A DNA stretch of 33,560 bases from an uncultured Alistipes sp. (GTDB taxonomy: Bacteria > Bacteroidota > Bacteroidia > Bacteroidales > Rikenellaceae): positions 1 through 33,560 of the forward strand of contig CASELE010000019.1 of the NCBI GenBank assembly GCA_949288735.1, given 5' to 3'. Below, piece after piece: positions 21,830 to 31,354 of this stretch. Below the pieces are notes generated by a model. The model searched no databases and was not told the DNA's origin. It was given only the letters and a program-made list of their open reading frames with translations. The translations under genes were made by a program, and so were the position numbers. Every line of letters starts with the position of its first letter. The stretch's first letter is position 1.

Positions 21830-24800
21830 GGCAGGTTGTTCGGTATGATTCGGGCCACCTCCGATGGTTCCATGCCGCGGCGGCGGGCGTAATCGCGCAG
21901 CTGTCCGTCGTCGATGCGGCCGACCGTGAAGTAGCGGGCGTCGGGGAGCATCAGGCCGCAGAGCGCCTCGCCCGGGTCGATCATCCAGTGGTCGGTGAGC
22001 CTCATGCGCGTCGTGCGCTCCACGCCCAGCAGGTCGAAGAGTTCGCGCTTGAGCGAATGGTCGGGTGTGGCGGGGTATCCGAACGCCATGCGCACTCCGC
22101 GGTAACGGCCGTGCAGCAGGTCGTCGGCTGTCGGCTCGGGTCCCGTCTCGTAGCCCCACATCTGGCGCCGCACGAAGGAGTGGAGCCGTTCGGCGAAGGC
22201 CTCCGTAAGACGGTCGGCCAGCAGTTTGGCCAGGATGGCGCCATAGTCGTCGCCCTCTTCGCGGAGACGCTTCGCGAGTTCGGCGAGTCCTACTCCCGCT
22301 GTGGCGGCGAAGAGCCCGATGTAGTCCCCCTCCGCGGCGACGAAATCGCTCAGCGCGAGGTGTTCGGCGCCGCGCGTCTGGTTGCGCAGCATCGGCAGCC
22401 GCACCTCGCGGCCCCGGGTGTCGGTCACGACGATGTCGTCTCCTTCGCTGTGGGCCGGAAGAATGGCGACCACGGCCTGCAGCGTGAGCAGCCGTTCGGC
22501 GGCGATGCGCCTCAGCAGCGCCCGGGCGTCGTCGAGCAGCCTGCGGGCTTCGCCTCCCTTTTCGGGATGGTCGAGCAGTTCGGGGTAGTGACCCTTGATA
22601 CCCCAGGCCGCGAAGAAGAAGTTCCAGTCGATGAGCGCCTCGACGTCCTCCACGTCGAAGTCGGGGAAGACGAGCCGCCCCGTATGGGCCGGTGCGACGA
22701 CCTCGGCGCGGGGCTTCTCCCGCCTTTCGCGTCGCGCTTCGTCCAGCGGCAGGAGCGTGCGTGCCGCCTCGCGCCGTTCGTACTCCTCGCGCAGCCGTTG
22801 CTGTCCGGTCCGCACCTCGGCCAGATAGGTCTCGCGGTCTGGCCCGAAGAGGCGGGCGAGAATGGCGATGTTGCGGCTGGCGTCGGTCGTATGGATGACC
22901 GGTCCGTCGTATTCGGGGGCGATCTTCACGGCCGTATGCAGCGCGGAGGTGGTGGCGCCGCCGATGAGCACCGGGATGCGCATCCCGCGTCGCTGCAGTT
23001 CGCGGCAGACGCCGGTCATCTCCTCGAGCGAGGGGGTGATCAGTCCGCTCAGGCCGATGGCGTCGGCACCCCACGTCCGGGCCTCCTCGGCTATGCGGTG
23101 CGCCTCGACCATCACGCCGAGGTCGCGTATCTCGTATCCGTTGCACGACATGACCACCGAGACTATGTTCTTGCCGATGTCGTGCACGTCGCCCTTCACG
23201 GTTGCGATCAGTATGCGGCCGGCCGTGCGGCCTCCCTTCTCCGCCGGATTGTCCTCGGTCATATGGGGGGCGAGGGCCGCTACGGCGCGTTTCATCACAC
23301 GGGCGCTCTTCACTACCTGGGGCAGGAACATCTGTCCCGAGCCGAAGAGTTCGCCCACCCGCTCCATGGCGGGCATGAGCAGCTTCTCGATGACGGCCAT
23401 CGGCGAACCGAGCGAGCGCAGTCCTTCGAGGGCGTCGTCGGCCGCGTGCTCCTCCTCGCCCCGCACCAATGCGCGTTCCATACGCTCGGCGAGGCTCCCC
23501 GTGCTTTGCTCCCCGGCGGTTTTCTGTGCGACGGGTCTCTCCGTCGCCCGGCGGGCATACTCCGTAAGCCGCTCCGCGGCGTCCGGACGCCGGCACAGCA
23601 CGACATCTTCGGCCCGTTCGAGCAGTTCGGGCTCGATGTCGCCGTATACCTTGGGCAGCTGCGGATTGACGATGCCCATGTCGAGTCCGGCCCGGATGGC
23701 GTGATAGAGCAGCGCCGCGTGCAGCGCCTCGCGTACGGCGTTGTTGCCGCGGAAGGCGAACGACAGGTTCGAAATGCCGCCCGATACCTTGACTCCGGGC
23801 AGGTGCTCCTTGATCCAGCGCACCGCCTCGATGAAGTCGAGCGCGTACCGGTCGTGCCCCTCGATACCCGTGGCGACGGCCAGCACGTTGGGGTCGAAGA
23901 CGATGGCTTCGGCCGGGAATCCGTGTTCCGTGAGCAGGCCGTAGGCGCGGCGCGCCACGGCGATCTTGCGGTCGCGCGTATCGGCCTGGCCCTCCTCGTC
24001 GAAGAGCATCACCACGGCGGCGGCGCCGTAGCGTCGGACGAGCTCCGCACGGCGCAGAAACTCGGCCTCGCCCTCCTTGAGCGATATGGAGTTGACGATG
24101 CCGCGCCCCTGCACGCACTGCAGGCCCGCCTCGAGCACCTCCCATTTCGACGAGTCGAGCATCACCGGTACGCGGGCCACCTCGGGATCGGCCGCCGCGA
24201 GATTGAGGAAGGTGCGCATGGCCGCCGTGCCGTCGATGAGGCCGTCGTCCATGCAGACATCGATTACCTGGGCGCCCGCCTCGACCTGGGTGCGGGCCAC
24301 GGCGACCGCCTCGTCGAAGCGCTCTTCTCGGATCAGCCGTGCGAAGCGGGCCGAGCCGGCGACGTTGGTCCGCTCTCCGACGTTGATGAAGTTCGCTTCG
24401 GGGACGATGCGCAGCGGCTCCAGCCCGGCGAGTACCGTCGTGTGCGACCGTTCGGGCAGGGGCCGCGGGGCGAACGCTCCGACCGTGCGGGCCAGGCAGG
24501 CGATGTGGTCGGGCGTCGTGCCGCAGCATCCTCCCACGATATTCACCAGCCCGCGGCGCATGTATTCGGCCACTTCGCCGGCAAAGGCCTCGGGCGTTTC
24601 GTCGTAGCCGCCCATGAGATTCGGCAGCCCGGCGTTGGGGTAGACAGCCACGCGGGTCTCGGCCACGGCCGCGAGCCGTTCGAGGTGGGGCAGCAGCGCC
24701 CGTGCGCCGAACGAGCAGTTGAGGCTTACGGCGAGCGGTTCGGCATGGGCCACCGAGGCGTAGAAGGCCTCGACGGTCTGTCCCGAGAGTGTGCGACCCG

Positions 24801-25452
24801 AAGGGGTGAGCGTCCCCGAGACGATGACGGGCAGCCGCCGGCCCCGTTCGGCGAAGAGCTCCTCGAGTGCGAAGAGCGCCGCCTTGGCGTTGAGCGTGTC
24901 GAAGAAGGTTTCGAGCATCACGAGGTCGACGCCGCCGTCGATGAGGCCGCGGGCCTGTTCGCGGTATGCGGCGGTCAGCTCCGCGAACGAGACGTCGCGG
25001 GCGGCGGGTGATTCGACATCGGACGAGAGCGAGAGCGTGTGGCTCGTGGGCCCCATCGAGCCGCCGACGAAGCGGGGCTTCTGCGGGTCGCGGGCCGTAT
25101 GCGTGTCGGCGGCGGCGCGGGCGAGCGCGGCCGCCGTGCGGTTGATCTCGTATGCATGCCCCTGCAGGCCGTAGTCGGCGAGCGAGAGGGCGTTGGCATT
25201 GAAGCTGTCGGTCGTGACGATATCCGCGCCGGCATCGAGGTACTCCTCGTGGATGGCACGTATGAGGTCGGGCCGCGTGAGACAGAGCAGGTCGTTGCAC
25301 CCTTTCAGTTCGCGCTCCCATGCGGCGAAGCGCTCGCCGCGATATCCCTCTTCGTCGAGTCCGTGGCGCTGGATCATCGTGCCCAGTCCGCCGTCGAGCA
25401 CGAGGATGCGCTGTCCGAGCGCTTCGCGCAGGAGTCTTTCCCGGTTCTCCAT
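21826..25452 (-). CDS. metH: Cobalamin-dependent methionine synthase MetH
   Basis: Transfers the methyl group of 5-methyl-THF through cobalamin to homocysteine; 1208 aa, full four-module length. Module 1 (homocysteine, about 1-320) begins [17 protein letters not shown] and has the zinc ligands C246, C309 and C310. Module 2 (folate/pterin) includes [13 protein letters not shown] and MLDSSKWEV. Module 3 binds B12 with DVHDIGKN, ligand H757. Module 4 is the AdoMet reactivation domain ending in [18 protein letters not shown] and [17 protein letters not shown]. All modules are intact, so the cell must make or import cobalamin. No cobalamin riboswitch precedes it. It starts 12 nt after the upstream cyclotransferase stop. 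Confidence 0.98.
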   Translation of the reverse strand: MENRERLLREALGQRILVLDGGLGTMIQRHGLDEEGYRGERFAAWERELKGCNDLLCLTRPDLIRAIHEEYLDAGADIVTTDSFNANALSLADYGLQGHAYEINRTAAALARAAADTHTARDPQKPRFVGGSMGPTSHTLSLSSDVESPAARDVSFAELTAAYREQARGLIDGGVDLVMLETFFDTLNAKAALFALEELFAERGRRLPVIVSGTLTPSGRTLSGQTVEAFYASVAHAEPLAVSLNCSFGARALLPHLERLAAVAETRVAVYPNAGLPNLMGGYDETPEAFAGEVAEYMRRGLVNIVGGCCGTTPDHIACLARTVGAFAPRPLPERSHTTVLAGLEPLRIVPEANFINVGERTNVAGSARFARLIREERFDEAVAVARTQVEAGAQVIDVCMDDGLIDGTAAMRTFLNLAAADPEVARVPVMLDSSKWEVLEAGLQCVQGRGIVNSISLKEGEAEFLRRAELVRRYGAAAVVMLFDEEGQADTRDRKIAVARRAYGLLTEHGFPAEAIVFDPNVLAVATGIEGHDRYALDFIEAVRWIKEHLPGVKVSGGISNLSFAFRGNNAVREALHAALLYHAIRAGLDMGIVNPQLPKVYGDIEPELLERAEDVVLCRRPDAAERLTEYARRATERPVAQKTAGEQSTGSLAERMERALVRGEEEHAADDALEGLRSLGSPMAVIEKLLMPAMERVGELFGSGQMFLPQVVKSARVMKRAVAALAPHMTEDNPAEKGGRTAGRILIATVKGDVHDIGKNIVSVVMSCNGYEIRDLGVMVEAHRIAEEARTWGADAIGLSGLITPSLEEMTGVCRELQRRGMRIPVLIGGATTSALHTAVKIAPEYDGPVIHTTDASRNIAILARLFGPDRETYLAEVRTGQQRLREEYERREAARTLLPLDEARRERREKPRAEVVAPAHTGRLVFPDFDVEDVEALIDWNFFFAAWGIKGHYPELLDHPEKGGEARRLLDDARALLRRIAAERLLTLQAVVAILPAHSEGDDIVVTDTRGREVRLPMLRNQTRGAEHLALSDFVAAEGDYIGLFAATAGVGLAELAKRLREEGDDYGAILAKLLADRLTEAFAERLHSFVRRQMWGYETGPEPTADDLLHGRYRGVRMAFGYPATPDHSLKRELFDLLGVERTTRMRLTDHWMIDPGEALCGLMLPDARYFTVGRIDDGQLRDYARRRGMEPSEVARIIPNNLP

Positions 25453-25464
25453 GGCAGGTTCAGG

Positions 25465-26283
25465 TTACAGTTTCACGGGTTCGATTTCGTAGATCTTCGG
25501 CCACCGTTTCCCCGTGACGAAGATCCGGCCGCCCTCCTTGTCGTAGGCGATGCCGTTCAGTACGTCGGTCAGCGGCGTGCGCTCCGCGTCGGGCAGCAGC
25601 CCCGTGAGGTCGACGATGCCTTCGGCCGCTCCTGTGGCGGGGTCGATCACGAGGATGATGTCGGTGGTGTAGACGTTGGCCCAGATGCGCCCGTCGATCC
25701 ACTCCAGCTCGTTGAGCAGTCTGACGGGTTCGCCTTCGCACGTCACCGGAATGTCTCCCGTGCGGGTGAAGGTCGCGGGGTCGAGCACGCGGATGCGGTC
25801 GGTGCCGTCGCTCATGTAGAGCCGTCGGCCGTCGGTGGTGAGGCCCCATCCCTCGCCCGGATAGCGGAAATCGCCGAGCGGCAGGAAGTTCCTGCGGTCG
25901 TAGAGGTGGGCCGTATTGTTCAGCCATGTGAGCAGATAGACGCTGTCGCCCAGCAGCGTGAGCCCTTCGCCGAACTCTGAGTCGGGGAGCCGGACCATCA
26001 CTTCGGACGTTCCCCGTTCCAGGTCGAGACGCTGGAGTACCGAGCGGCCGTATTCGCCGGTGCTCTCCCACAGGGCGCCGTCGGTGTACTGCAGCCCCTG
26101 CGTGTAGCTCTCGACGGAGTGGGGGTAGGAGCGCACGACCGTATAGGTGTAGCGGTCGGGCAGGCGTTCTCCGGGCTGCGCCGTTCCGGCCTGACCCTCC
26201 GTGTTGCCGCGCAGGTTCCGGGAACCGCAGGCCGTGCAGCAGAGCAGGGCGGAGAGCAGAAGCGTAAAGAGTCGCATGTTCAT
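25465..26283 (-). CDS. Glutaminyl-peptide cyclotransferase (glutamine cyclotransferase family), exported
   Basis: 272 aa. MNMRLFTLLLSALLCCTACGS is a signal peptide, probably with a lipidated cysteine (C19), though the lipobox CTAC is atypical. The body is a beta-propeller of the plant-type glutamine cyclotransferase family: YPHSVESYTQGLQYTDGALWESTGEYG, FGEGLTLLGDSVYLLTW, LNELEWIDGRIWANVYTTD and LNGIAYDKEGGRIFVTGKRW. Relatives convert N-terminal Gln to pyroglutamate; the natural substrate here is unknown. It is the promoter-proximal gene of the operon with metH, metF, the amidohydrolase and rnr. Confidence 0.92.
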   Translation of the reverse strand: MNMRLFTLLLSALLCCTACGSRNLRGNTEGQAGTAQPGERLPDRYTYTVVRSYPHSVESYTQGLQYTDGALWESTGEYGRSVLQRLDLERGTSEVMVRLPDSEFGEGLTLLGDSVYLLTWLNNTAHLYDRRNFLPLGDFRYPGEGWGLTTDGRRLYMSDGTDRIRVLDPATFTRTGDIPVTCEGEPVRLLNELEWIDGRIWANVYTTDIILVIDPATGAAEGIVDLTGLLPDAERTPLTDVLNGIAYDKEGGRIFVTGKRWPKIYEIEPVKL

Positions 26284-26333
26284 CGTTGCTTGTCGGTGTT
26301 CGGCATGGCGGCGGGGCCATGCGCAAGGTCGCA

Positions 26334-26363
26334 CAAAGATACGTATTCCCCCGCAAATCGCAA
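26334..26363 (-). promoter_or_regulatory. Promoter of the cyclotransferase-metH-rnr operon
   Basis: On the minus strand: TTG (26363-26361), 19 nt, TATCTTTG (26341-26334). Complete consensus, 50 nt before the start codon. Confidence 0.8.
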
Positions 26364-26382
26364 CGCGGTATGCGGCGATTTG
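26354..26382. promoter_or_regulatory. Operator-like palindrome between divergent promoters
   Basis: CAAATCGC (26354-26361) and GCGATTTG (26375-26382) are a perfect 8-bp inverted repeat; CGC (26364-26366) and GCG (26372-26374) extend it inward. It covers the -33 element of the metH-operon promoter and lies 31 bp upstream of the -33 of the divergent peptidase promoter, the expected place for a regulator site. Confidence 0.5.
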
Positions 26383-26413
26383 TGCTCCCCCGCCGGACGG
26401 ACGGCCGCGGCGT

Positions 26414-26444
26414 TTGGTTATCTGGGCGCCGCGTGCTATCTTTG
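26414..26444 (+). promoter_or_regulatory. Promoter of the S37 peptidase gene
   Basis: TTG (26414-26416), 20 nt, TATCTTTG (26437-26444). Complete consensus, 38 nt before the ATG. Confidence 0.8.
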
Positions 26445-26482
26445 TCGCCCGGAACGATCCGTATCCGTAAACGACAAAGCCC

Positions 26483-27787
26483 ATGATGCTGAAAAGACTC
26501 TCTCTGCTTCTCGCCGCCTTTTTCCTCCTCCGTGTCGCTTCGGCGACCGAGCCGGTCGGGGAGATCGAGCGCCGGATCGCAGCGCTCGAAGGCGTATGCG
26601 AGACGAAGGCGCTGCCAGCCGGCCCCTACGAGGCCAAATTCGAGGTAATGCTCACGCAGCCCGTCGATCCGCGCCGGCCCGAACGGGGCACCTTCCGCCA
26701 GCGCGTGGTGGTGATGCACGTGGGCTGGGACCGTCCGACGGTGCTCGTCACGCAGGGTTACGACGCCAACCTCGCCCTTCGCGAGAAATACCGCGACGAG
26801 CTCTCGGCCTACTTCGACGCGAACATCCTCTTCGTCGAACACCGCTATTTCGACCGTTCGACCCCCGAACCGTGCGACTGGCGCTATCTGACGGCCGAGA
26901 ATTCGGCCCACGACCTGCACCGCATCCGCACGCTCTTCGGCGAGCTCTACGGGGGCAAGTGGATAGCCACGGGCGTGAGCAAGGGCGGGACGACCACCAT
27001 GCTCTATGCCGCCTACTATCCCGACGACGTCGACATCTACGTCCCCTACGTGGGTCCGCTCTGCACCGCGCGTGAGGATCCGCGCTTCGGCCCCTTCCTC
27101 GCCCGTGTCGCCACGCCGGCCGAACGCGAGGCGGTACGCGGCTTCCAGACCGAACTCTTCCGCCGCAAGGAGCGGCTGATGCCCGAATTCCGGGCCCGTT
27201 GCGCCGCGAAGGGGCTGGAGTTCCGCCTGCCCGTGGAGGAGATCTACGACTATTGCGTGCTCGAGTACGCCTTCTCGTTCTGGCAGTGGGGCCTGGAGCC
27301 CGACCGGATACCGTCGTCCGGAGCCGCAGACCGCGAACTCTTCGACCACTTCGTCTCCGTCTCGGGCCCCGAATACTTCGCGGCCGAGGGACCGCTGACC
27401 CCCTTCTTCGTGCAGGCGGCCCGCGAACTGGGCTACTATCCCTACGATCTCGAACCTTTCCGCGGGTACGCCTCGATCGAGAGCACCGACGATTACCTGC
27501 GCCGGATCTTCCTGCCCGAGGAGTTGCGGCGCACGCGCTTCTCGAAGGGGCTCTGCCGCAAGATCACGCGCTATCTGAAGCGCAACGACCCGCGCATGAT
27601 GCTCGTCTACGGCGGCGACGACCCCTGGACGGCTCCGGGTGCGGCGTGGGCGGCGACGCCCGGGAAGCGCAACCTGTGTCTCTACGTCGAGCCGGGCGGC
27701 AGCCACCTCACGCGGATAGCCACGCTGCCCGACTCCATGCGTCGCGAGGCGCTGGCGACGTTGCGCGGCTGGCTCGACGCGGAATAG
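26483..27787 (+). CDS. Peptidase S37 (PS-10) family, exported aminopeptidase-like
   Basis: 434 aa. MMLKRLSLLLAAFFLLRVASA is a signal peptide with a likely cut after residue 21. The rest is an alpha/beta-hydrolase: FVEHRYFDRSTPEP, GVSKGGTTTMLYAAYYPDDV with nucleophile S166, and in the C-terminal part VYGGDDPWTAPG (D379 or D380) and PGGSHLTRI (H408). These match the S37 tripeptidyl-aminopeptidase-like family, common in gut Bacteroidetes. It probably removes N-terminal peptides from oligopeptides in the periplasm or outside. Both first codons are ATG. It is monocistronic and divergent from the cyclotransferase gene, another peptide-modifying exported enzyme, with an operator-like palindrome between them. 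Confidence 0.88.
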   Translation: MMLKRLSLLLAAFFLLRVASATEPVGEIERRIAALEGVCETKALPAGPYEAKFEVMLTQPVDPRRPERGTFRQRVVVMHVGWDRPTVLVTQGYDANLALREKYRDELSAYFDANILFVEHRYFDRSTPEPCDWRYLTAENSAHDLHRIRTLFGELYGGKWIATGVSKGGTTTMLYAAYYPDDVDIYVPYVGPLCTAREDPRFGPFLARVATPAEREAVRGFQTELFRRKERLMPEFRARCAAKGLEFRLPVEEIYDYCVLEYAFSFWQWGLEPDRIPSSGAADRELFDHFVSVSGPEYFAAEGPLTPFFVQAARELGYYPYDLEPFRGYASIESTDDYLRRIFLPEELRRTRFSKGLCRKITRYLKRNDPRMMLVYGGDDPWTAPGAAWAATPGKRNLCLYVEPGGSHLTRIATLPDSMRREALATLRGWLDAE

Positions 27788-27840
27788 CCGCGTCCGGGGC
27801 GCGGGCGGCGGCTCCGGTGAAAATAAATGCCGGCTCCGCA

Positions 27841-27870
27841 TTGCCGTTGTCCCTTAAATGACTATCTTTG
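27841..27870 (+). promoter_or_regulatory. Promoter of tig
   Basis: TTG (27841-27843), 19 nt, TATCTTTG (27863-27870). Complete consensus; leader of about 35 nt. Confidence 0.8.
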
Positions 27871-27910
27871 CACTCCGATTTCCTGAAGAAACTAAATAGA
27901 CAAGTATCCT

Positions 27911-29236
27911 ATGAATATCGCAAGAGAACAGCGCGAACAGAACACGTCGCTCATCCGCGTTACGGTGGGCGAGCAGGACTACGGCGAAGCCGTCGAGAAG
28001 GAGCTCCGCACCTATCGGCGCAAGGCCAACATCCCGGGATTCCGTCCGGGCATGGTACCCATGGGCATCGTGAAGAAAATGTACGGCAAGGGCGTGCTCG
28101 CCGAGCAGTCCTACCGGACGGCTTCGAACGCCGTGTTCGAGTACTTGCAGAAGGAGGGTATCGACTACCTCGGCGACGTGATTCCGTCGGAGGAGCAGGG
28201 CGCCTTCGACTTCGACAACGGCACCGAGTTCGAGTTCGTCTTCGAGATCGGCGAGGCTCCCAAAATCGAACTCGAGCTCTCGGACAAGGACAAGCTGACC
28301 TATAATAAGATCAAGGTCGAGCAGAAGATGCACGACGACTACCGGGCCAACTTCCTGCGCCGCTACGGCCGTCTGGTCGACGCCGACGAAGTCGCTTCGG
28401 ACGAGGCGCTGAACGTGAAGCTCGACAACGGCGAGATGCAGGTCGAGGATGCCTACGTGGGTCTGGTGTCGATGAGCGAGGAGGAGCGCAAGCCCTTCAT
28501 CGGCAAGAAACCGGGCGACAAGCTCGAGGTCGACGTGACGACCCTCTACAAGACCCCCGCACAGCGGGCCGCCGTGCTCGGCGTGAAGGAGCCGGAACTG
28601 GAGAAGATCAATCCCCGGTTCACGCTCGAGATCGTGAAGATCCGCCGGTTTGCCGAGCCCGAGCTCAACGAGGAGTTCTTCAAGATGGCCTTCCCGGCCG
28701 GCAACGTGAAGTCGGAGGCCGAACTCGACGCCTACGTGGACGGCGAGATCGCCCGTGAACTGCGTCGTGAGAGCGATTTCCTCTTCACGCTCCAGCTGCG
28801 CGACTACCTGCTCCGCAAGGCCGACCTGAAGATGCCCGAGGCCTTCCTCAAGCGCTGGCTCCACACCATCAACGAGGGCAAGTTCACGATGGAGGAGATC
28901 GAGAAGGATTTTGCGCAGTTCCTCAAGATGTTCACGTGGAACTACCTGCAGAAGCACTTCATCGCCGAGGACAAGCTCGCCGTCACGAAGGAGGAGGCCG
29001 AATCCGAGGCTCGTGAGCTGGCCCGTGCGCAGTTCGCCCAGTACGGCATGCCGTCGGTGCCCGACGAGATGCTCGAGGGTTATGTCCGCCGGATTCTCGA
29101 CGACAAGGAGCAGTCGCGATCGATCTACGAGAAGCTCTACGAACAGAAGGTCGTGGAGGATGTGAAGTCGAAGATCAAGGTGACCGAGAAGTCGGTTTCG
29201 GCCGAGGATTTCGCCAAACTGGCCCGCGAGCAGTAG
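27911..29236 (+). CDS. tig: Trigger factor
   Basis: Ribosome-associated chaperone, 441 aa. The N-terminal ribosome-binding domain has the signature as GFRPGMVP (residues 43-50), at the expected position but with Pro and Met where FRxGxVP proteins usually have Lys or Arg. The middle region (about 140-245) corresponds to the divergent FKBP-like domain of Bacteroidetes trigger factors. The C-terminal arms are long, charged helices (about 260-440; [36 protein letters not shown]). It precedes clpP and clpX, the classical tig-clpP-clpX order, separated by a terminator-like hairpin. Confidence 0.94.
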   Translation: MNIAREQREQNTSLIRVTVGEQDYGEAVEKELRTYRRKANIPGFRPGMVPMGIVKKMYGKGVLAEQSYRTASNAVFEYLQKEGIDYLGDVIPSEEQGAFDFDNGTEFEFVFEIGEAPKIELELSDKDKLTYNKIKVEQKMHDDYRANFLRRYGRLVDADEVASDEALNVKLDNGEMQVEDAYVGLVSMSEEERKPFIGKKPGDKLEVDVTTLYKTPAQRAAVLGVKEPELEKINPRFTLEIVKIRRFAEPELNEEFFKMAFPAGNVKSEAELDAYVDGEIARELRRESDFLFTLQLRDYLLRKADLKMPEAFLKRWLHTINEGKFTMEEIEKDFAQFLKMFTWNYLQKHFIAEDKLAVTKEEAESEARELARAQFAQYGMPSVPDEMLEGYVRRILDDKEQSRSIYEKLYEQKVVEDVKSKIKVTEKSVSAEDFAKLAREQ

Positions 29237-29262
29237 GCCCCGCCGATTCCGGGAGAAGGCGC

Positions 29263-29311
29263 GAACTCTGTGGGTTCGATTTTTGCAATCGGCCACAGAG
29301 TTCTCGTTTTT
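29263..29311 (+). terminator. Terminator of tig with pseudoknot-capable flank
   Basis: GAACTCTGTGG (29263-29273) pairs perfectly with CCACAGAGTTC (29293-29303), followed by TCG and five Ts (29307-29311). CGAT/ATCG can extend the inside of the stem. GGGTTCGA in the loop region (29272-29279) also matches TCGAACCC (29313-29320) downstream, 14 nt before the clpP start. Confidence 0.75.
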
Positions 29312-29334
29312 GTCGAACCCATAAACCCATACCC

Positions 29335-30012
29335 ATGTCCGAAACTGAATTCGAACGTTACGCCCGTCTGCATCGCGGCATCGGTTCGCTCCGTCTGCAC
29401 GACTACCGTGCCGCCGTGGCCTCCTACGTCTCTCCGACGATCATCGAGGAGCGCCAGCTGAACGTGGCGGCGATGGATGTCTTCTCGCGTCTCATGATGG
29501 ACCGCATCATCTTCCTCGGAGCGCCGATCGGCGACGACGCGGCGAACATCGTCCAGGCGCAGCTGCTCTTTCTCGAGTCGGTGGACCCCGAGAAGGATAT
29601 CCAGATCTACATCAACTCGCCGGGCGGGTCGGTATCGGCCGGCCTGGGCATCTACGATACGATGCAGCTCGTCTCGCCCGACGTGGCGACCATCTGCACG
29701 GGACTCGCCGCCTCGATGGGCGCCGTGCTGCTGGCCGCCGGTGCGGCCGGCAAGCGCTCGGCGCTGCCCCATTCGCGGGTGATGATACACCAGCCGCTGG
29801 GCGGGGTGCAGGGCCAGGCGTCGGATATCGAGATTACGGCCCGCGAGATACTCCGCACGCGACGCGAGCTCTATGCCATCCTGGCGCAGCATACGGGCGC
29901 GAGCATGAAGAAGATCGAGAAGGATGCCGACCGCGACTACTGGCTCTCGGCAGAGGAGGCGAAGGCCTACGGTCTGATCGACGAGGTGCTCTCCAAACGC
30001 AGGAAGGGATAG
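29335..30012 (+). CDS. clpP: ATP-dependent Clp protease proteolytic subunit ClpP
   Basis: Serine protease forming the tetradecameric barrel; 225 aa. The catalytic triad is S127 ([11 protein letters not shown]), H152 (MIHQPLGG) and D201 ([11 protein letters not shown]). [21 protein letters not shown] and [16 protein letters not shown] are standard. The N terminus is about 30 residues longer than mature E. coli ClpP and is probably processed. It sits 4 nt before clpX, its unfoldase partner. No separate consensus promoter was seen; expression may depend on read-through of the tig terminator. Confidence 0.98.
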   Translation: MSETEFERYARLHRGIGSLRLHDYRAAVASYVSPTIIEERQLNVAAMDVFSRLMMDRIIFLGAPIGDDAANIVQAQLLFLESVDPEKDIQIYINSPGGSVSAGLGIYDTMQLVSPDVATICTGLAASMGAVLLAAGAAGKRSALPHSRVMIHQPLGGVQGQASDIEITAREILRTRRELYAILAQHTGASMKKIEKDADRDYWLSAEEAKAYGLIDEVLSKRRKG

Positions 30013-30016
30013 CGCA

Positions 30017-31294
30017 ATGGCACAGGATACGCGAAACCGGGGCGGCGAGACTCCGAAGCGGACGGACCGCTGTCTCTTCTGCGGCAAGCGCCGCTCTGAG
30101 GTGGCGGTGATGTTCACCGGCGCCGACGGCGCCTGCATCTGCAACGAGTGCATAGAGAACGGCTACCGCATCATCTCCGACAACGGGCTGCTGCGCGAGG
30201 AGCGCTCCGAGGCCCCGCGACTGACGCGGGACGAACTGCTCAAACCGGCCGAAATCAAGGCCTTCCTCGACCAGTACGTCATCGGGCAGGAGGCGGCCAA
30301 GCGCTGCATGTCGGTGGCGGTCTACAACCACTACAAGCGTCTCATGTACGACCCGAAGGAGGAGGATGTCGAGATCGACAAGTCTAATATCGTGCTGGTG
30401 GGCCCCACGGGTACGGGCAAGACGCTCCTGGCGCGGACCATCGCCCGGCTGCTGAAGGTCCCCTTCACCATTGTCGACGCCACGGTGCTCACCGAGGCCG
30501 GATACGTGGGCGAGGATGTGGAGAGCATCCTTACGCGGCTGCTGCAGGTGGCAGACTACGACGTGGCGCGGGCCGAGCGGGGCATCGTCTTCATCGACGA
30601 GATAGACAAGATCGCCCGCAAGAGCGACAACCCCTCCATCACGCGCGACGTCTCGGGCGAAGGGGTGCAGCAGGCTCTGCTGAAGATTCTGGAGGGGACC
30701 ACGGTCAACGTGCCGCCGCAGGGCGGGCGCAAGCATCCCGATCAGAAGTTCATCCGGGTCGACACGCGCAACATACTCTTCATCTGCGGCGGTGCCTTCG
30801 ACGGTATCGAGCGTCAGATCGCCCGGCGGCTCAATACGAGGGCCGTGGGTTACGGACGTTCGGAGGGAGCCGGCCGCGTGGAGCGCGACAACCTGATGCG
30901 CTATATCGCGCCGCAGGATCTGAAGACCTACGGGCTGATTCCCGAACTGGTGGGCCGTCTGCCGGTCCTCGCATCGATGGAGCCGCTCTCCCGCGAGGCG
31001 CTGCGTTCGATTCTTACCGAACCGCGCAACGCCATCGTGCGGCAGTACAAGCGGCTCTTCGAACTGGACGGCGTGGAGCTCTCGTTCGACGACGACGTGC
31101 TCGACTACATCGTGGACAAGGCGGTGGAGTTCAAGCTCGGCGCCCGCGGCTTGCGTTCGATCTGCGAGGCGGTGATGCTCGATACGATGTACGAACTCCC
31201 CTCGACCGATACGCGCCGTTTTGTCGTGACGCTCCCCTATGCGAAGGAAAAAGTCGAAAAAGCGAATTTTTCGGCCCTCCGACAGGTGGGATGA
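30017..31294 (+). CDS. clpX: ATP-dependent Clp protease ATP-binding subunit ClpX
   Basis: AAA+ unfoldase that feeds ClpP; 425 aa. The zinc-binding domain has C19, C22, C42 and C45. Walker A is GPTGTGKT (129-136) and Walker [10 protein letters not shown] (189-197). The pore-1 loop GYVG is at 162-165. The ClpP-docking loop, usually IGF, reads V277-G278-Y279 here. The sensor and C-terminal domain ([25 protein letters not shown]) are complete. Coupled to clpP (4-nt gap). Confidence 0.98.
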   Translation: MAQDTRNRGGETPKRTDRCLFCGKRRSEVAVMFTGADGACICNECIENGYRIISDNGLLREERSEAPRLTRDELLKPAEIKAFLDQYVIGQEAAKRCMSVAVYNHYKRLMYDPKEEDVEIDKSNIVLVGPTGTGKTLLARTIARLLKVPFTIVDATVLTEAGYVGEDVESILTRLLQVADYDVARAERGIVFIDEIDKIARKSDNPSITRDVSGEGVQQALLKILEGTTVNVPPQGGRKHPDQKFIRVDTRNILFICGGAFDGIERQIARRLNTRAVGYGRSEGAGRVERDNLMRYIAPQDLKTYGLIPELVGRLPVLASMEPLSREALRSILTEPRNAIVRQYKRLFELDGVELSFDDDVLDYIVDKAVEFKLGARGLRSICEAVMLDTMYELPSTDTRRFVVTLPYAKEKVEKANFSALRQVG

Positions 31295-31307
31295 GCGCGG
31301 AAATGTA

Positions 31308-31315
31308 TATCTTCG
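31308..31315 (+). promoter_or_regulatory. Possible weak -7 box of tkt
   Basis: TATCTTCG differs at one position from TAnnTTTG and lies 39 nt before the tkt ATG. No TTG at the -33 distance, so tkt may instead be read from upstream. Confidence 0.3.
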
Positions 31316-31354
31316 TAGACGGAAAAACAATCTAACCGAACTAACCGAAATCGT

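Noticed and set aside
21790..25011. A 1073-codon plus-strand open frame opposite metH
   Set aside because: MetH on the other strand has all modules and ligands; the plus-strand frame is low-complexity and unrecognisable.
26284..26340. Cobalamin or SAM riboswitch ahead of the metH operon
   Set aside because: The leader between promoter and first start codon is about 45 nt, too short, with no B12-box-like sequence.
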